Shown here: piece by piece, positions 8,835 through 18,338 of the stretch
Layout of the letters: each line of letters starts with the position of its first letter
Numbering within the stretch: the stretch's first letter is position 1
Assembly: GCF_024612015.1 (NCBI RefSeq)
Contig: NZ_CP102512.1
Span: 10,788,001 to 10,852,000, forward strand
Direction: 5' to 3'
Source: Streptomyces sp. CA-210063
GTDB lineage: Bacteria; Actinomycetota; Actinomycetes; Streptomycetales; Streptomycetaceae
Length of the DNA: 64,000 nt
Position numbers and translations under genes: made by a program
Notes under the pieces: model-generated
What the model was told of the DNA's origin: nothing
Database searches by the model: none
Seen by the model: only the letters and a program-made list of their open reading frames with translations

Positions 8835-11800
8835 ACGGACCGTGGAGAAGACGGCACCACCGCACCGCCCTGGCCGGAACGCTGGCCCTGGGGCTGCTGG
8901 CCTCGCTCGCCGCCGTCTCGCCCGCAGCGGCGGACAACGCGGACATCGGCTACCCGGTCTACTCCGGATCCGCCGACCCCGTACCGGAGTTACCGGCCGG
9001 CTTCACGACCCACCGCACGCTGCGCGCCCAGTACGAGGCCGACCGGAAGGCGGGGAACGGCACCGACTTCTGGATGGACCGCATGCTGGCCCGCAAGGGC
9101 GAGGACCCGGCGGGAGACTGGCTGTTCACGCGCGGCCGGGCGGTGTTCATGAAGGAACACGAACCGGCGCGGCTCGGGTTCGCCGGCAAGGTCGCGTACT
9201 GGGAGAGCATCGACAACCGGTCGGCGTACACCGTGAACCTGTCCGTGGACGGCGAGAACCTGACCCTGCGGGAGAACACCGAGTCCCGCACACAGACCCC
9301 CAGCCACTGGCGCAGCGAGTTCACCCACGAGGCCACCGGGCTGAAGATCACGCAGACCAAGTTCATCACCGACGCCAACGTCGCCGTGACCAACCTGGCC
9401 GTCGGCAACACCGGTTCGGCGAGTCACCAGGTCGTCCTGCGCGCTTCGTCCCCGTACACGACGACCGCCGAAGGCCGTGAACTCACCGGCGCCGTGGCGG
9501 CGAAGAACAACCTCACCACCGTCTACCCCCGGCTCAGCGGCGACGGCTTCGCACCCGAGGGCCCCGAGGGCGAGGCTCTGACCCGCACCCTCACCGTGCC
9601 CGCGGGCCGCACGCTCACCACCAAGGTACAACTCGGCTTCGTCACCGAGGAGATCGCCCGCTCGCGCACCGAGTACGCCGCCGTGCGCACCGCGACCGCG
9701 GCCACCGCCTTCCGCGACCACGTACAGGCCTACAACCGTTGGTGGGCGCAGAACCTGCCCTACCTCGACGTCCCCGACGACAACATCGAGAAGACGCTGT
9801 ACTACCGCTGGTGGCTGCTGCGTTACAACTACCTCGACGCCGACATCCCGGGCAACGACTACCAGTTCCCCACCTCCATGGAGGGCGTGCTCGGCTACAA
9901 CAACGCCATCGCCCTGACGGTCGGCATGTTCGTCGACGACCTCAAGTACCTGCGCGACCCCGGCTACGCGTACGGCCCCTGGGTGTCGGCCGGCGAGGTC
10001 TCGAAGAGCAACAAGTACATCGACAACCCGGGCGACCCGGAGAACTGGTCCAACAGCTACACCCAGTACATCTCCGAGGCGGCCTGGCGCTCCTACCAGG
10101 TGCACGGCGGGCCCGACGGCATCGCGCGCAACCTCGCGCGGTACGCGGAGAACGACGTCCGAGGCCAGCTGGAGAACTACGACCACGACGGCAACGGGCT
10201 GATCGAGTACGACTGGGGTGCCATGACCGGCAACGACGCCGACGCGGTGTCGTTCGACTGGAAGCCGGGGAACCTGGACCGCGCCGAGTCGGCGTACGTC
10301 CACAGCAACGCCACGGCGGCGGCCCGCGCGTACGACCTGCTCGGTGAGAGCGCGAAGGCCGACGAGATGCGCCAGATCGCGCAGCGCGTCAAGGACGGCG
10401 TCCTGAAGTACCTGTGGGATCCCAAGGACAAGCTGCTCAAGCACCGGCACGTGGCCAGCGACACCCTGGTGCCCTGGAAGGAGATCAACAACTACTACCC
10501 GTACAGCGTGGGCCTGATGCCCACGGCGGACGAGGACCCGCAGTACCTCGAAGCCCTGCGGCTGTGGGCGGACGACAAGCAGTACCCGGTCTTCCCGTTC
10601 TTCACCGCCAACCAGGCCGACAAGGCGGAGGCGGCCGGGCAGGGGCACCCGGGGAGCAACAACTTCTCCGTCATCAACTCCACCGTCACCTTCCGCTTCC
10701 TCTCCTCGGTGCTGCGGAAGTACCCGAACAAGTACATCGACAACAGCTGGTACAAGAAGCTGCTGTCGTGGAACGCCTGGGCCCACTACGTCGACGGCGA
10801 CAACCGGTGGCCCGACCAGAACGAGTTCTGGTCCGACGGCAGTGCCGACCCGCAGAAGATCGGCTACCGGTCCTGGATCCACCACACCATCCTCGGCACC
10901 ACCAACTGGACCGTGATCGAGGACGCCATGGGCTTCCGGCCGCGCGACGACCGCAAGATCGAGCTGTGGCCGATCGACGTCGACTGGCCCCACTTCGCCG
11001 TCACCGACATCAACTATCGCGGCACCGACGTGGCCGTGCTGTGGGACGAACCCGGCGACGGGAAACGGCCGTACGGCAAGCGGGTCCCCGAGGGGTACTC
11101 CCTCTACCTCGACGGGAAGCTCGCCCTCACCGCCGACCGCCTCACCCACCTCGTCTACGACCCCGTCACCCGCAAGGTCACCTTCCCCGACGGCGGCGGG
11201 GCCACGGCCCGGACCACCGGTCTGCGTACGACCGTTGCCGAGCCGAGGGATGTCGCGTACGGCCCGAAGGACCGGGTCACCGACCTCTTCGCCAAGGCGG
11301 GCCGCGACCTGACAGGCACGGCGAAGGACAACCTCGCCGCCGGCGCCACCGCCCGCGCCTCTCATGAGACTCAGGGGAGGGGAGTGTCCGGAGCGGTCGA
11401 CGGTTTCACCGTCAACGAGCCCTTCTGGGGCGCCCGCGGCTCGGGCAACGCCGAGGACTGGTACGAGATCGACTTCGGACGGCCTCGCAAGGTCGACGAC
11501 GTCCGCCTGTACTTCTACAGCGACAAACGGCCGGGCGGATACGCCGAGCCCGCCCTCTACACCGTGCAGTACCAGGACGGCGGCGGGCAGTGGAAGGACG
11601 TGACCGGACCCGTCAAGTCGCCGGTCAACCCGAGGGCCAACCTCAACGAGGTGCGCTTTCGGAAGGTGACCACCGAGAAGCTGCGGGTGCTGATGCGCCA
11701 CCGGGACGGTCACACCAGCGGACTGAAGGAGATCCAGGCGTTCGCCACGGGAGTCAGGCTCCCCGCGGCCCGGAACCAGCCCCCGTACGTCGAGGCGTGG

Positions 11801-12982
11801 CGGGACACCACGTACAGCCGGCCGGGCCAGGTCAGGCTCACGGGAATCGTCGAGGACGACGGTCTTCCGGAGCGCAAGCTCTCCGCCTCCTGGAAGGCTG
11901 TGGACGGCCCGGAGGACGGCACCCTCATCCTCGACACCCCGACCGCCCCGACCACCGTCGCCCGATTCACCAAGGCGGGCACCTACACCCTGGAACTCAC
12001 CGCCGACGACGGCGCCTCGCAGTCGTCGAAGAAGGTCGTGGTGAAGGCGGAGGGTCTCTCCGAGGGCCAGGTCAACGTGGCGCAGTCCGCCACACCCACC
12101 GCGTCCTACACCTCGGGCTGGGAGTCGGTCGCCGCGATCAACGACGGCCGCGAACCCGCCTCGTCCTCCGACGCACCGCGCTGGGGCAGCTGGCCCCAGA
12201 AGGGCACCCAGTGGGTCCAGTACACCTGGGACGACCCCGTCCGCGTCGACGGCTCCGACCTGTACTTCTTCCGCGACGCCCAGCCGGGCGCGGCCGACGG
12301 CGTCGGAGTCCCCGCCTCCTGGGTCATCGAGTACCGCGACGGCGACACCTGGCGCGAGGTCGCCTCGCCCAGCGGCTACGGCACCGACGAGGACCGCTAC
12401 AACCGGACCACCTTCACCCCGGTCACCACCACGGCCCTGCGCGCCCGGCTGACCGGACACCCCGACCTGGCTCTCGGCGTGCAGGAGTGGAAGGTGTACG
12501 CCGAGACACCGGAGGCCGTGCGCGAGGTCCATGTCCCCACCCCGCGCGGCAAGCTCCCCGAACTGCCCGGTGAGGTGACCCTGGTCTACTCCGACGGCTC
12601 CACGGCCCGCTCGCCCGTGGCCTGGCCCGCCCTCACCGAGGAGCAGGTCGCCCAGGGCGGCACCAGCGTACGGATCACCGGGCTCGCCGACCGGACCGCA
12701 CAGCCCGTCACCGCGACCGTGTGGGTGCGCCAGACCGACGCGGTCGAGATCACCAGCCTCGCGGAGGAGCGGGTCACCACCCGGGCCGGCCGGGCGCCCA
12801 CGCTTCCGGACACCGTCGTCGCCACCTACAACGACGGCTCCAAGGACAGCCGTGTCCCCGTGACCTGGGACCCGGTGGATCCGGACCGCTACGCCGGCCC
12901 GGGGACCTTCGAGGTGAAGGGAACCGTGGCGGGCACCACCTACCGGGCCACGGCGACCGTCACCGTGACCGCCGCCTCATGA
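8831..12982 (+). CDS. Large exported GH121-like glycosidase with two discoidin and two Big_4 domains
   Basis: A 1383-residue exported enzyme. ATG 8831 is chosen over an upstream in-frame ATG because it overlaps the previous stop and directly precedes a signal peptide (MNGPWRRRHHRTALAGTLAL, cleavage near SPAAA). Residues about 40-830 resemble the (alpha/alpha)6 MGH1-like glycosidase fold (GTDFWMDRML, YYRWWLLRYNYLDADIPG, IEYDWGAMTGNDADAVSF, NEFW). A discoidin/F5-8C-like domain follows (about 831-980), then a PKD/Ig-like domain (982-1075), a second discoidin-like domain (1081-1225) and two Big_4 Ig-like domains (1231-1383). The GH121 beta-L-arabinobiosidase assignment rests on fold type and on neighbouring GH127/GH146 enzymes as in bifidobacteria; another family of the same fold is possible. 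The paralogue at 1-2206 is broken. Confidence 0.72.
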   Translation: MNGPWRRRHHRTALAGTLALGLLASLAAVSPAAADNADIGYPVYSGSADPVPELPAGFTTHRTLRAQYEADRKAGNGTDFWMDRMLARKGEDPAGDWLFTRGRAVFMKEHEPARLGFAGKVAYWESIDNRSAYTVNLSVDGENLTLRENTESRTQTPSHWRSEFTHEATGLKITQTKFITDANVAVTNLAVGNTGSASHQVVLRASSPYTTTAEGRELTGAVAAKNNLTTVYPRLSGDGFAPEGPEGEALTRTLTVPAGRTLTTKVQLGFVTEEIARSRTEYAAVRTATAATAFRDHVQAYNRWWAQNLPYLDVPDDNIEKTLYYRWWLLRYNYLDADIPGNDYQFPTSMEGVLGYNNAIALTVGMFVDDLKYLRDPGYAYGPWVSAGEVSKSNKYIDNPGDPENWSNSYTQYISEAAWRSYQVHGGPDGIARNLARYAENDVRGQLENYDHDGNGLIEYDWGAMTGNDADAVSFDWKPGNLDRAESAYVHSNATAAARAYDLLGESAKADEMRQIAQRVKDGVLKYLWDPKDKLLKHRHVASDTLVPWKEINNYYPYSVGLMPTADEDPQYLEALRLWADDKQYPVFPFFTANQADKAEAAGQGHPGSNNFSVINSTVTFRFLSSVLRKYPNKYIDNSWYKKLLSWNAWAHYVDGDNRWPDQNEFWSDGSADPQKIGYRSWIHHTILGTTNWTVIEDAMGFRPRDDRKIELWPIDVDWPHFAVTDINYRGTDVAVLWDEPGDGKRPYGKRVPEGYSLYLDGKLALTADRLTHLVYDPVTRKVTFPDGGGATARTTGLRTTVAEPRDVAYGPKDRVTDLFAKAGRDLTGTAKDNLAAGATARASHETQGRGVSGAVDGFTVNEPFWGARGSGNAEDWYEIDFGRPRKVDDVRLYFYSDKRPGGYAEPALYTVQYQDGGGQWKDVTGPVKSPVNPRANLNEVRFRKVTTEKLRVLMRHRDGHTSGLKEIQAFATGVRLPAARNQPPYVEAWRDTTYSRPGQVRLTGIVEDDGLPERKLSASWKAVDGPEDGTLILDTPTAPTTVARFTKAGTYTLELTADDGASQSSKKVVVKAEGLSEGQVNVAQSATPTASYTSGWESVAAINDGREPASSSDAPRWGSWPQKGTQWVQYTWDDPVRVDGSDLYFFRDAQPGAADGVGVPASWVIEYRDGDTWREVASPSGYGTDEDRYNRTTFTPVTTTALRARLTGHPDLALGVQEWKVYAETPEAVREVHVPTPRGKLPELPGEVTLVYSDGSTARSPVAWPALTEEQVAQGGTSVRITGLADRTAQPVTATVWVRQTDAVEITSLAEERVTTRAGRAPTLPDTVVATYNDGSKDSRVPVTWDPVDPDRYAGPGTFEVKGTVAGTTYRATATVTVTAAS

Positions 12983-13044
12983 CGCCGCCCATCGGCCACC
13001 CCCACCGCCCATGCCCGTCGACGACTGACGATCGGAGTCCGAGC

Positions 13045-15177
13045 ATGTCCCAACCCCCCACCCGGCGCCGTGTGCTGAGCATCGCCGCCGGTACGGCGGC
13101 CGCCGCACCCCTCGTGCACGCGGCCACCCCGGCGCATGCCGTCCCGGGCCTGCCCGGTGCCGCGCCCACCCCGCCGAGCTGGTCGGTACTTCCCTTCCCC
13201 CTCTCCCAGGTGACCCTCGGCGACGGCGTGTTCCGCCGCAAGCGCGACCTGATGCTCGACTACGCCAGGTCCTACCCGGCCGACCGCGTCCTGGCCGTCT
13301 TCCGGGCCAACGCCGGACTCGACACCCGCGGCGCCCGGCCGCCGGGCGGCTGGGAGACCTCCGACGGCAACCTGCGCGGCCACTACGGTGGCCACTTCCT
13401 CACCCTCGTCGCCCAGGCGTACGCCGGCACGGGGGAGGCCGCGCTGAAGACCAAGCTTGACCACCTGGTCGCCGCCCTTGGCGAGTGCCAGCAGGCGCTG
13501 GCGGAACACGGCTCGCCGAAGCCGAGCCACCCGGGCTACCTGGCGGCGTACCCGGAGACACAGTTCATCCTGCTGGAGAGCTACACGACTTACCCGACCA
13601 TCTGGGCGCCGTACTACACCTGCCACAAGATCATGCGCGGTCTTCTCGACGCGCACACCCTGGCCGGGAACGCGCAGGCACTCACCATCGCCTCCAAGAT
13701 GGGCGACTGGGTGCACAGCCGCCTCGGCGGCCTGCCGAAGGCGCAGCTGGAGCGCATGTGGTCGATCTACATCGCGGGTGAGTACGGCGGGATGAACGAG
13801 GTGATGGCGGACCTGTACGCCCTCACCGGCCGGGCGGAGCACCTCGCCGCCGCCCGCTGCTTCGACAACACCGCGCTGCTGGACGCCTGCGCCGAGGACC
13901 GCGACATCCTCGACGGCCGACACGCCAACCAGCACATCCCCCAGTTCACCGGCTACCTGAGGCTGTTCGACCACACCGGGCAGGAGCAGTACGCGGAGGC
14001 GGCCCGCAACTTCTGGGGCATGGTCGCCGGCCCCCGCATGTACAGCCTCGGCGGCACGGGCCAGGGCGAGATGTTCCGGGCCCGGGGTGCCATCGCGGCG
14101 ACCCTGGACGACAAGAACGCCGAGACCTGCGCGACGTACAACATGCTCAAGCTGAGCCGGCAGCTGTTCTTCCGCGAGCCGGACCCCGCGTACATGGACT
14201 ACTACGAGCGGGGCCTGACCAACCACATCCTCGCCTCCCGGCGGGACACCCCCAGCACGACCAGTCCCGAGGTCACGTACTTCGTGGGGATGGGCCCGGG
14301 TGTCGTGCGCCAGTACGACAACACCGGCACCTGCTGTGGCGGCACCGGCATGGAGAACCACACCAAGTACCAGGACTCGGTCTACTTCCGCTCCGCCGAC
14401 GGCAACACCCTGTACGTCAACCTCTACCTCGCCTCGACGCTGCGGTGGCCGGAGCGGGGCTTCGTCGTCGAGCAGACGAGCGACTACCCGGCGGAGGGCG
14501 TACGCACCCTGACGTTCCGGGAGGGCCGGGGCAGGCTCGACCTGAAACTCCGGGTTCCGTCCTGGGCCACGGGAGGGTTCACCGTCACCGTCAACGGGGT
14601 CCGGCAGAGAGTTGATGCGGTGCCGGGAAGCTACCTCACCCTGAGCAGAAGCTGGCGGCCCGGCGACCGGGTCGGGGTCTCCGCTCCCTACCGCCTGCGC
14701 ATCGAAAGGGCCCTCGACGATCCCACCGTCCAGTCGCTGTTCCACGGACCGGTCCTGCTGGTCGCCCGGAGCCCGGAATCGGGGTTCCGCCCGTTCTCCT
14801 TCTACAAGGACTTCACGCTCCGCGGTGATCTCGCCGACGTGATCCGCCCCGAGGGCCGCCCGCTGCACTTCACCACGCACGGACTGACCCTCGCCCCGTT
14901 CCACATCGCGGACGACACCCGCTACCACGCCTACTTCAGGCGCTCCGAGCCCGCCATCGTGTTCGGCACGGCCGACTCGGGCGTACCGAACCGCGCCCGC
15001 GCCGACGGTCTGACCTTCCTCGACGTGCTGTGGCAGCAGGCCCCGTTCACGACCTCCGGGCGTTTCGTACGCGCGGTGCGCAGTCTTGCCGACGGATGGC
15101 TGTCCGAGGGACTGTTCACCCGCGCCGAGCGGGACCGCGTCGTCGCGGCCGCGGTCGGCGCGAACCTGAGGCCCTGA
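13045..15177 (+). CDS. Tat-exported GH146/GH127-like beta-L-arabinofuranosidase
   Basis: A 710-residue DUF1680 enzyme. The chosen ATG 13045 gives a twin-arginine leader (TRRRVLSIAAGTAAAA, cleavage after PAHA); longer in-frame reading upstream merely overlaps the previous gene. The zinc/catalytic signature is visible as Glu360 and Cys362 (AETCATYNMLKL) and Cys430-Cys431 (GTCCGGTGMEN), the arrangement I associate with the GH146 branch rather than GH127 proper. An exported, folded, metal-containing enzyme fits Tat export. It probably trims beta-L-arabinofuranosyl chains outside the cell before import. It is the last gene of the operon, 62 bp after the large glycosidase. Confidence 0.85.
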   Translation: MSQPPTRRRVLSIAAGTAAAAPLVHAATPAHAVPGLPGAAPTPPSWSVLPFPLSQVTLGDGVFRRKRDLMLDYARSYPADRVLAVFRANAGLDTRGARPPGGWETSDGNLRGHYGGHFLTLVAQAYAGTGEAALKTKLDHLVAALGECQQALAEHGSPKPSHPGYLAAYPETQFILLESYTTYPTIWAPYYTCHKIMRGLLDAHTLAGNAQALTIASKMGDWVHSRLGGLPKAQLERMWSIYIAGEYGGMNEVMADLYALTGRAEHLAAARCFDNTALLDACAEDRDILDGRHANQHIPQFTGYLRLFDHTGQEQYAEAARNFWGMVAGPRMYSLGGTGQGEMFRARGAIAATLDDKNAETCATYNMLKLSRQLFFREPDPAYMDYYERGLTNHILASRRDTPSTTSPEVTYFVGMGPGVVRQYDNTGTCCGGTGMENHTKYQDSVYFRSADGNTLYVNLYLASTLRWPERGFVVEQTSDYPAEGVRTLTFREGRGRLDLKLRVPSWATGGFTVTVNGVRQRVDAVPGSYLTLSRSWRPGDRVGVSAPYRLRIERALDDPTVQSLFHGPVLLVARSPESGFRPFSFYKDFTLRGDLADVIRPEGRPLHFTTHGLTLAPFHIADDTRYHAYFRRSEPAIVFGTADSGVPNRARADGLTFLDVLWQQAPFTTSGRFVRAVRSLADGWLSEGLFTRAERDRVVAAAVGANLRP

Positions 15178-15204
15178 GACAGCGGGCCGCGCCCGGGAGC
15201 GACG

Positions 15205-15420
15205 ATCAGGTCGGTTGCCGCTGATCTGGGGGTCGACCCGGAGACGTTGCGGAACTGGGTACGGGCGGCCGGGACAAGTCGGCCCCGGGGCCGGCGGGCG
15301 GAGGTACCCGAAGAGCGGCCCACGCCCCTGGAGGCGGAGAACGCTGCCCTGCGCAGGAGCGAGTTGGAGGAAAGAGCGCGAGATTCTGCGCATTCCCGGC
15401 GGGGGATGTCTGGTGTAACC
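15205..15420 (+). pseudogene. IS3-family OrfA remnant
   Basis: The translation gives VAADLGVDPETLRNWVRAAG followed by LEAENAALRRSELEERARD, the helix-turn-helix and leucine-zipper start of an IS3 OrfA. Reading then collapses; no OrfB and no inverted repeats are recognisable. It is a short decayed scar downstream of the arabinoside operon, unrelated in detail to the intact IS3 at 41751-43076. Confidence 0.6.
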
Positions 15421-15445
15421 GCAGTGGCATGGGATGCCGGGTCGG

Positions 15446-16114
15446 TCACTGCCCGGCTCTGACCAGCCCGGCGTCGTACGCCGTGATCACGGCCTGGATG
15501 CGGTCGCGTGCCCCGATCTTGGCCAGCACTCGTCCGACGTGTTTCTTCACTGTGGACTCGGTGAGGTGGAGCCGTTCGGCGATCTCCGCGTTGGTCCAGC
15601 CCCGGCCGATGGCGACCAGGACCTCGCGTTCGCGGTCGCTGAGGGTCCGCAGCCGGGGGTCCGTGGGTGCGGGGGCGCCGGAGGGGGCGAGGACCTGGTG
15701 GGCGTAGGCGTCCAGCAGACGCCTGGTGAGGCTGGGGGCCACGATGGCGTCACCGCTCGCGACGGCCCGGATGCCGGCCACGAGTTCCTCGGGTCGGGCG
15801 TCCTTGAGCAGGAAGCCGCTGGCTCCGGCCCGCAGGCCGTCGTGGGCGTACTCGTCGAGGTCGAAGGTGGTCACGATGAGTACGCGGGTGCGGCCGCCGG
15901 TGGCGGTGATGCGGCGGGTTGCTTCGAGGCCGTCCATGCCGGGCATGCGGATGTCCATGAGGACGACGTCGGGCCGTAGTTCGGCGGACAGGCGGACGGC
16001 CTCGGCGCCGTGTTCGGCCTCGCCGACCGGGGTGAGGCCGGGGGTGCCCTCGATGAGCATGCGGAAGCCCATGCGCTGCAGGGGCTGGTCGTCGGCGATC
16101 AGTACGGTGGTCAT
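15446..16114 (-). CDS. NarL/LuxR-family response regulator
   Basis: A 222-residue two-component regulator. The receiver domain starts MTTVLIADDQPLQRMGF, with phospho-acceptor Asp54 in VVLMDIRMPGMDG. The C-terminal LuxR helix-turn-helix reads TLSDREREVLVAIGRGWTNAEIAERL and VKKHVGRVLAKIGARD. Its ATG overlaps the stop of the histidine kinase (ATGA), so the two are coupled partners. It is the last gene of a four-gene operon beginning with an ABC exporter and probably controls that operon in response to membrane or antibiotic stress; the signal is inferred. Confidence 0.93.
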   Translation of the reverse strand: MTTVLIADDQPLQRMGFRMLIEGTPGLTPVGEAEHGAEAVRLSAELRPDVVLMDIRMPGMDGLEATRRITATGGRTRVLIVTTFDLDEYAHDGLRAGASGFLLKDARPEELVAGIRAVASGDAIVAPSLTRRLLDAYAHQVLAPSGAPAPTDPRLRTLSDREREVLVAIGRGWTNAEIAERLHLTESTVKKHVGRVLAKIGARDRIQAVITAYDAGLVRAGQ

Positions 16115-17478
16115 GGCAGGTGTTCTCCTGATGCCGACGGGGTGGGTGCGGCCGGCATGTCGAGCACGATGTCCACGATCCAGCCGTGGCCGGTGGCGCG
16201 GGGGCCGATGGTGACGTCTCCGCCGTACATGGCGGCCCGCTGGCGGATGCCGACCAGGCCGTGTCCCGTGTCGCCGGGCCGCGGTTCCGGCTCGGCCCGC
16301 ACGGGCGCCCCCGGCGGTGTTCCCGTGTCGGTGACCCGTACCCGCACGATGCCGGCGTCGGCGGTCACGGTGACCTCGGCGGCGGTGCCCGCACCGGCGT
16401 GCTTGAGAGTGTTGGTCAGGGCTTCCTGGACGATGCGGTACACGGTGAGCTGGACGCCGCTGCCCAGCGTGTCGAGATCGCCCACGCTCCGGTAGGTCAC
16501 CGTCGGCCCCGCTGAGCGGACCCGTGCCAGCAGGGGGTCCAGGTCGCGGATCCCCGGCTGCGGGCTGAGTGTGCGTACGTCGTCCTGCTCCTCGCGCAGG
16601 ACGCCCAGGACGCGGCGCAGTTCGCCCATGGCCTGGCGGCCGGTGTCGCCGAGGATGCGCAGGGCCTCGGCGGACTGTTCGCCCCGGTTGGTGGCGAGGG
16701 TGGCGGCGCCGTCGGCGACACTGACCATGACGGAGAGGTTGTGGCCGACGATGTCGTGCATCTCGCGTGCGACCCGGGAGCGCTCGGCGGCGGCGGTGAG
16801 CCGGACGCGTTGGTCGCGCTCGATCTCCAGGCGCCCGGCACGGTCCTCCAGCGCGGCCAGGTACATCCGGCGGATGCGGAGCGTCAGGCCGATGGCGACG
16901 GCGGCCGTCGCCGTGCCCAGCATGAAGAAGAGGCCGAGCAGTGGATGGTCGACCTCCACCAGGACGCCGATCGCCAGCGTGAGGTGGACGACCGTCAGCG
17001 CGGCGGCCCAGCCCAGCGCCCGCAGGGAACCATGCAGGGCCAGGCTGTACAGGGCGACGAGCGCGCTGATGCCGGCCTGTTGCCACAGGCCCAGTGACCA
17101 CTGGGCGAGGTTGAGCAGCGCGATCACGAAGAAGGTGGCGGCCGGAGCCCTGCGCCGCCACCACAGCGGAATGATGAGGGCGGCGGTGAAGAGGAAGGGA
17201 ACGCCGGAAGGCAGCTCGCCGCGCTGGCTCGTTTCCCCGAAGGGTCCGTTGTCGCTGCCGCTGGAGAGCAGGTCGGGCAGGCTGAGGAGCGCGACGACGA
17301 GTACGACCGCCGTGTCGTGGAGCCACGGATGCCGGCGGTCCAGTCGCTGCTGTCGGCTCTGCCCGCGCAGCAGATGGCCCAGGAACGGGTGTGTCCAGGC
17401 GGCGTCGAGTCCAGGGGGCGGCTGGAGCGGCGTCCCCTGGGCGGTGTCCTCGGCGGCCGACGCCCCTTGAGGAGTCAT
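16111..17478 (-). CDS. Two-component sensor histidine kinase (NarL-partner type)
   Basis: A 455-residue HisKA_3-type kinase. The soluble N-terminus (MTPQGASAAEDTAQG) is followed by about five to six membrane segments from DTAVVLVVALLSLPDLLS to AVAIGLTLRIRRMY. The H-box is RVAREMHDIVGHNLSVMV, and the HATPase region includes VQEALTNTLKHAGAG and GHGLVGIRQRAAMYGG. Start 17478 lies 26 bp after the permease gene; the ribosome site is weak. The lack of a large extracytoplasmic domain suggests sensing within the membrane, as in kinases paired with ABC exporters. Confidence 0.92.
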   Translation of the reverse strand: MTPQGASAAEDTAQGTPLQPPPGLDAAWTHPFLGHLLRGQSRQQRLDRRHPWLHDTAVVLVVALLSLPDLLSSGSDNGPFGETSQRGELPSGVPFLFTAALIIPLWWRRRAPAATFFVIALLNLAQWSLGLWQQAGISALVALYSLALHGSLRALGWAAALTVVHLTLAIGVLVEVDHPLLGLFFMLGTATAAVAIGLTLRIRRMYLAALEDRAGRLEIERDQRVRLTAAAERSRVAREMHDIVGHNLSVMVSVADGAATLATNRGEQSAEALRILGDTGRQAMGELRRVLGVLREEQDDVRTLSPQPGIRDLDPLLARVRSAGPTVTYRSVGDLDTLGSGVQLTVYRIVQEALTNTLKHAGAGTAAEVTVTADAGIVRVRVTDTGTPPGAPVRAEPEPRPGDTGHGLVGIRQRAAMYGGDVTIGPRATGHGWIVDIVLDMPAAPTPSASGEHLP

Positions 17479-17504
17479 GAGCCCGATTGTCCTTGGTGTA
17501 TTGG

Positions 17505-18338
17505 TCAGGCGTCGGTCCGGGCCAGCCGGTAGGCCGCCCCGGCGAGTGCCAGCGCCACCCAGCCGGCGAAGACCGCGAGTCCCGCCCCGGGGGAGAGGGA
17601 GTTCGACGACTCGTGCAGGGCGTAGATGGCCGACCCCGCGTTGCTGGGAAGATAGGGGATGACCGAGTCCTCCCACGAGTTGGGCAGCAGCGTGGCCAGT
17701 CCGGGCAGGATGAGCAGGACGCCGACCAGGACCGCGATGGCCCCGGCGGAGGAACGCAGCACCACTCCCAGCGCCACGCCGAACACACCCACCAGGCCGA
17801 GATAGAGTCCGGCGCCCACCAGGCTGCGCAGCACACCGTCGTCGCCCATGGACAGCGCGATCTTCTCGCCGTCCAGGCCCAGCGTGCCCAGCTGGAACGC
17901 CACCAGCGCACCGATCGTGGTGAAGACGAACGCGACCACCCCGAACACGGCGCTCTTCGACCACAGCACCAGCAACCGCCGCGGCACCGCGGCGAGCGTG
18001 GACCGGATCATGCCGGTGCTGTACTCGCCCGCCGAGATCAGCACCCCGAGTACGCCCACGGCCAGCGACGCGAAGGTCACGCCGAGCAGGGCCAGACTGA
18101 CCGCGTCGCTCTCGCCGGGGTCAGATCCCGGCGGTCCTTGGTTCGCGACGGCGTCGGGACTGTAAGTGGCGGAGGCGATCGACCCGAGGGCGATCAGCAG
18201 GAGCAGCGCGACCGCCAGAGTGATCCAGCTGGAGCGCAGCGACCAGAACTTGGCCCACTCCGAGCGCAGCACCCGGCGGCCGGTCACCTTGTGCACCGTC
18301 GTGCGAGCAGCGCCCGGGGAAAGGGTGGTGGCAGTCAT
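17505..18338 (-). CDS. ABC transporter permease (ABC-2 type)
   Basis: A 277-residue ABC-2-like membrane protein. A cytoplasmic start (TTVHKVTGRRVLRSEWAKFWSL) is followed by about six hydrophobic segments (SSWITLAVALLLLIALGSI, LGVTFASLAVGVLGVLIS, VFGVVAFVFTTIGALVAF and others). The motif SAGEYSTGMIRSTLAAVPRR is typical of Streptomyces exporters of this kind. Its ATG overlaps the stop of the ATPase gene (TGATG). Together they form an exporter of unknown substrate, encoded with a kinase and regulator as in antibiotic-response modules. Confidence 0.9.
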   Translation of the reverse strand: MTATTLSPGAARTTVHKVTGRRVLRSEWAKFWSLRSSWITLAVALLLLIALGSIASATYSPDAVANQGPPGSDPGESDAVSLALLGVTFASLAVGVLGVLISAGEYSTGMIRSTLAAVPRRLLVLWSKSAVFGVVAFVFTTIGALVAFQLGTLGLDGEKIALSMGDDGVLRSLVGAGLYLGLVGVFGVALGVVLRSSAGAIAVLVGVLLILPGLATLLPNSWEDSVIPYLPSNAGSAIYALHESSNSLSPGAGLAVFAGWVALALAGAAYRLARTDA

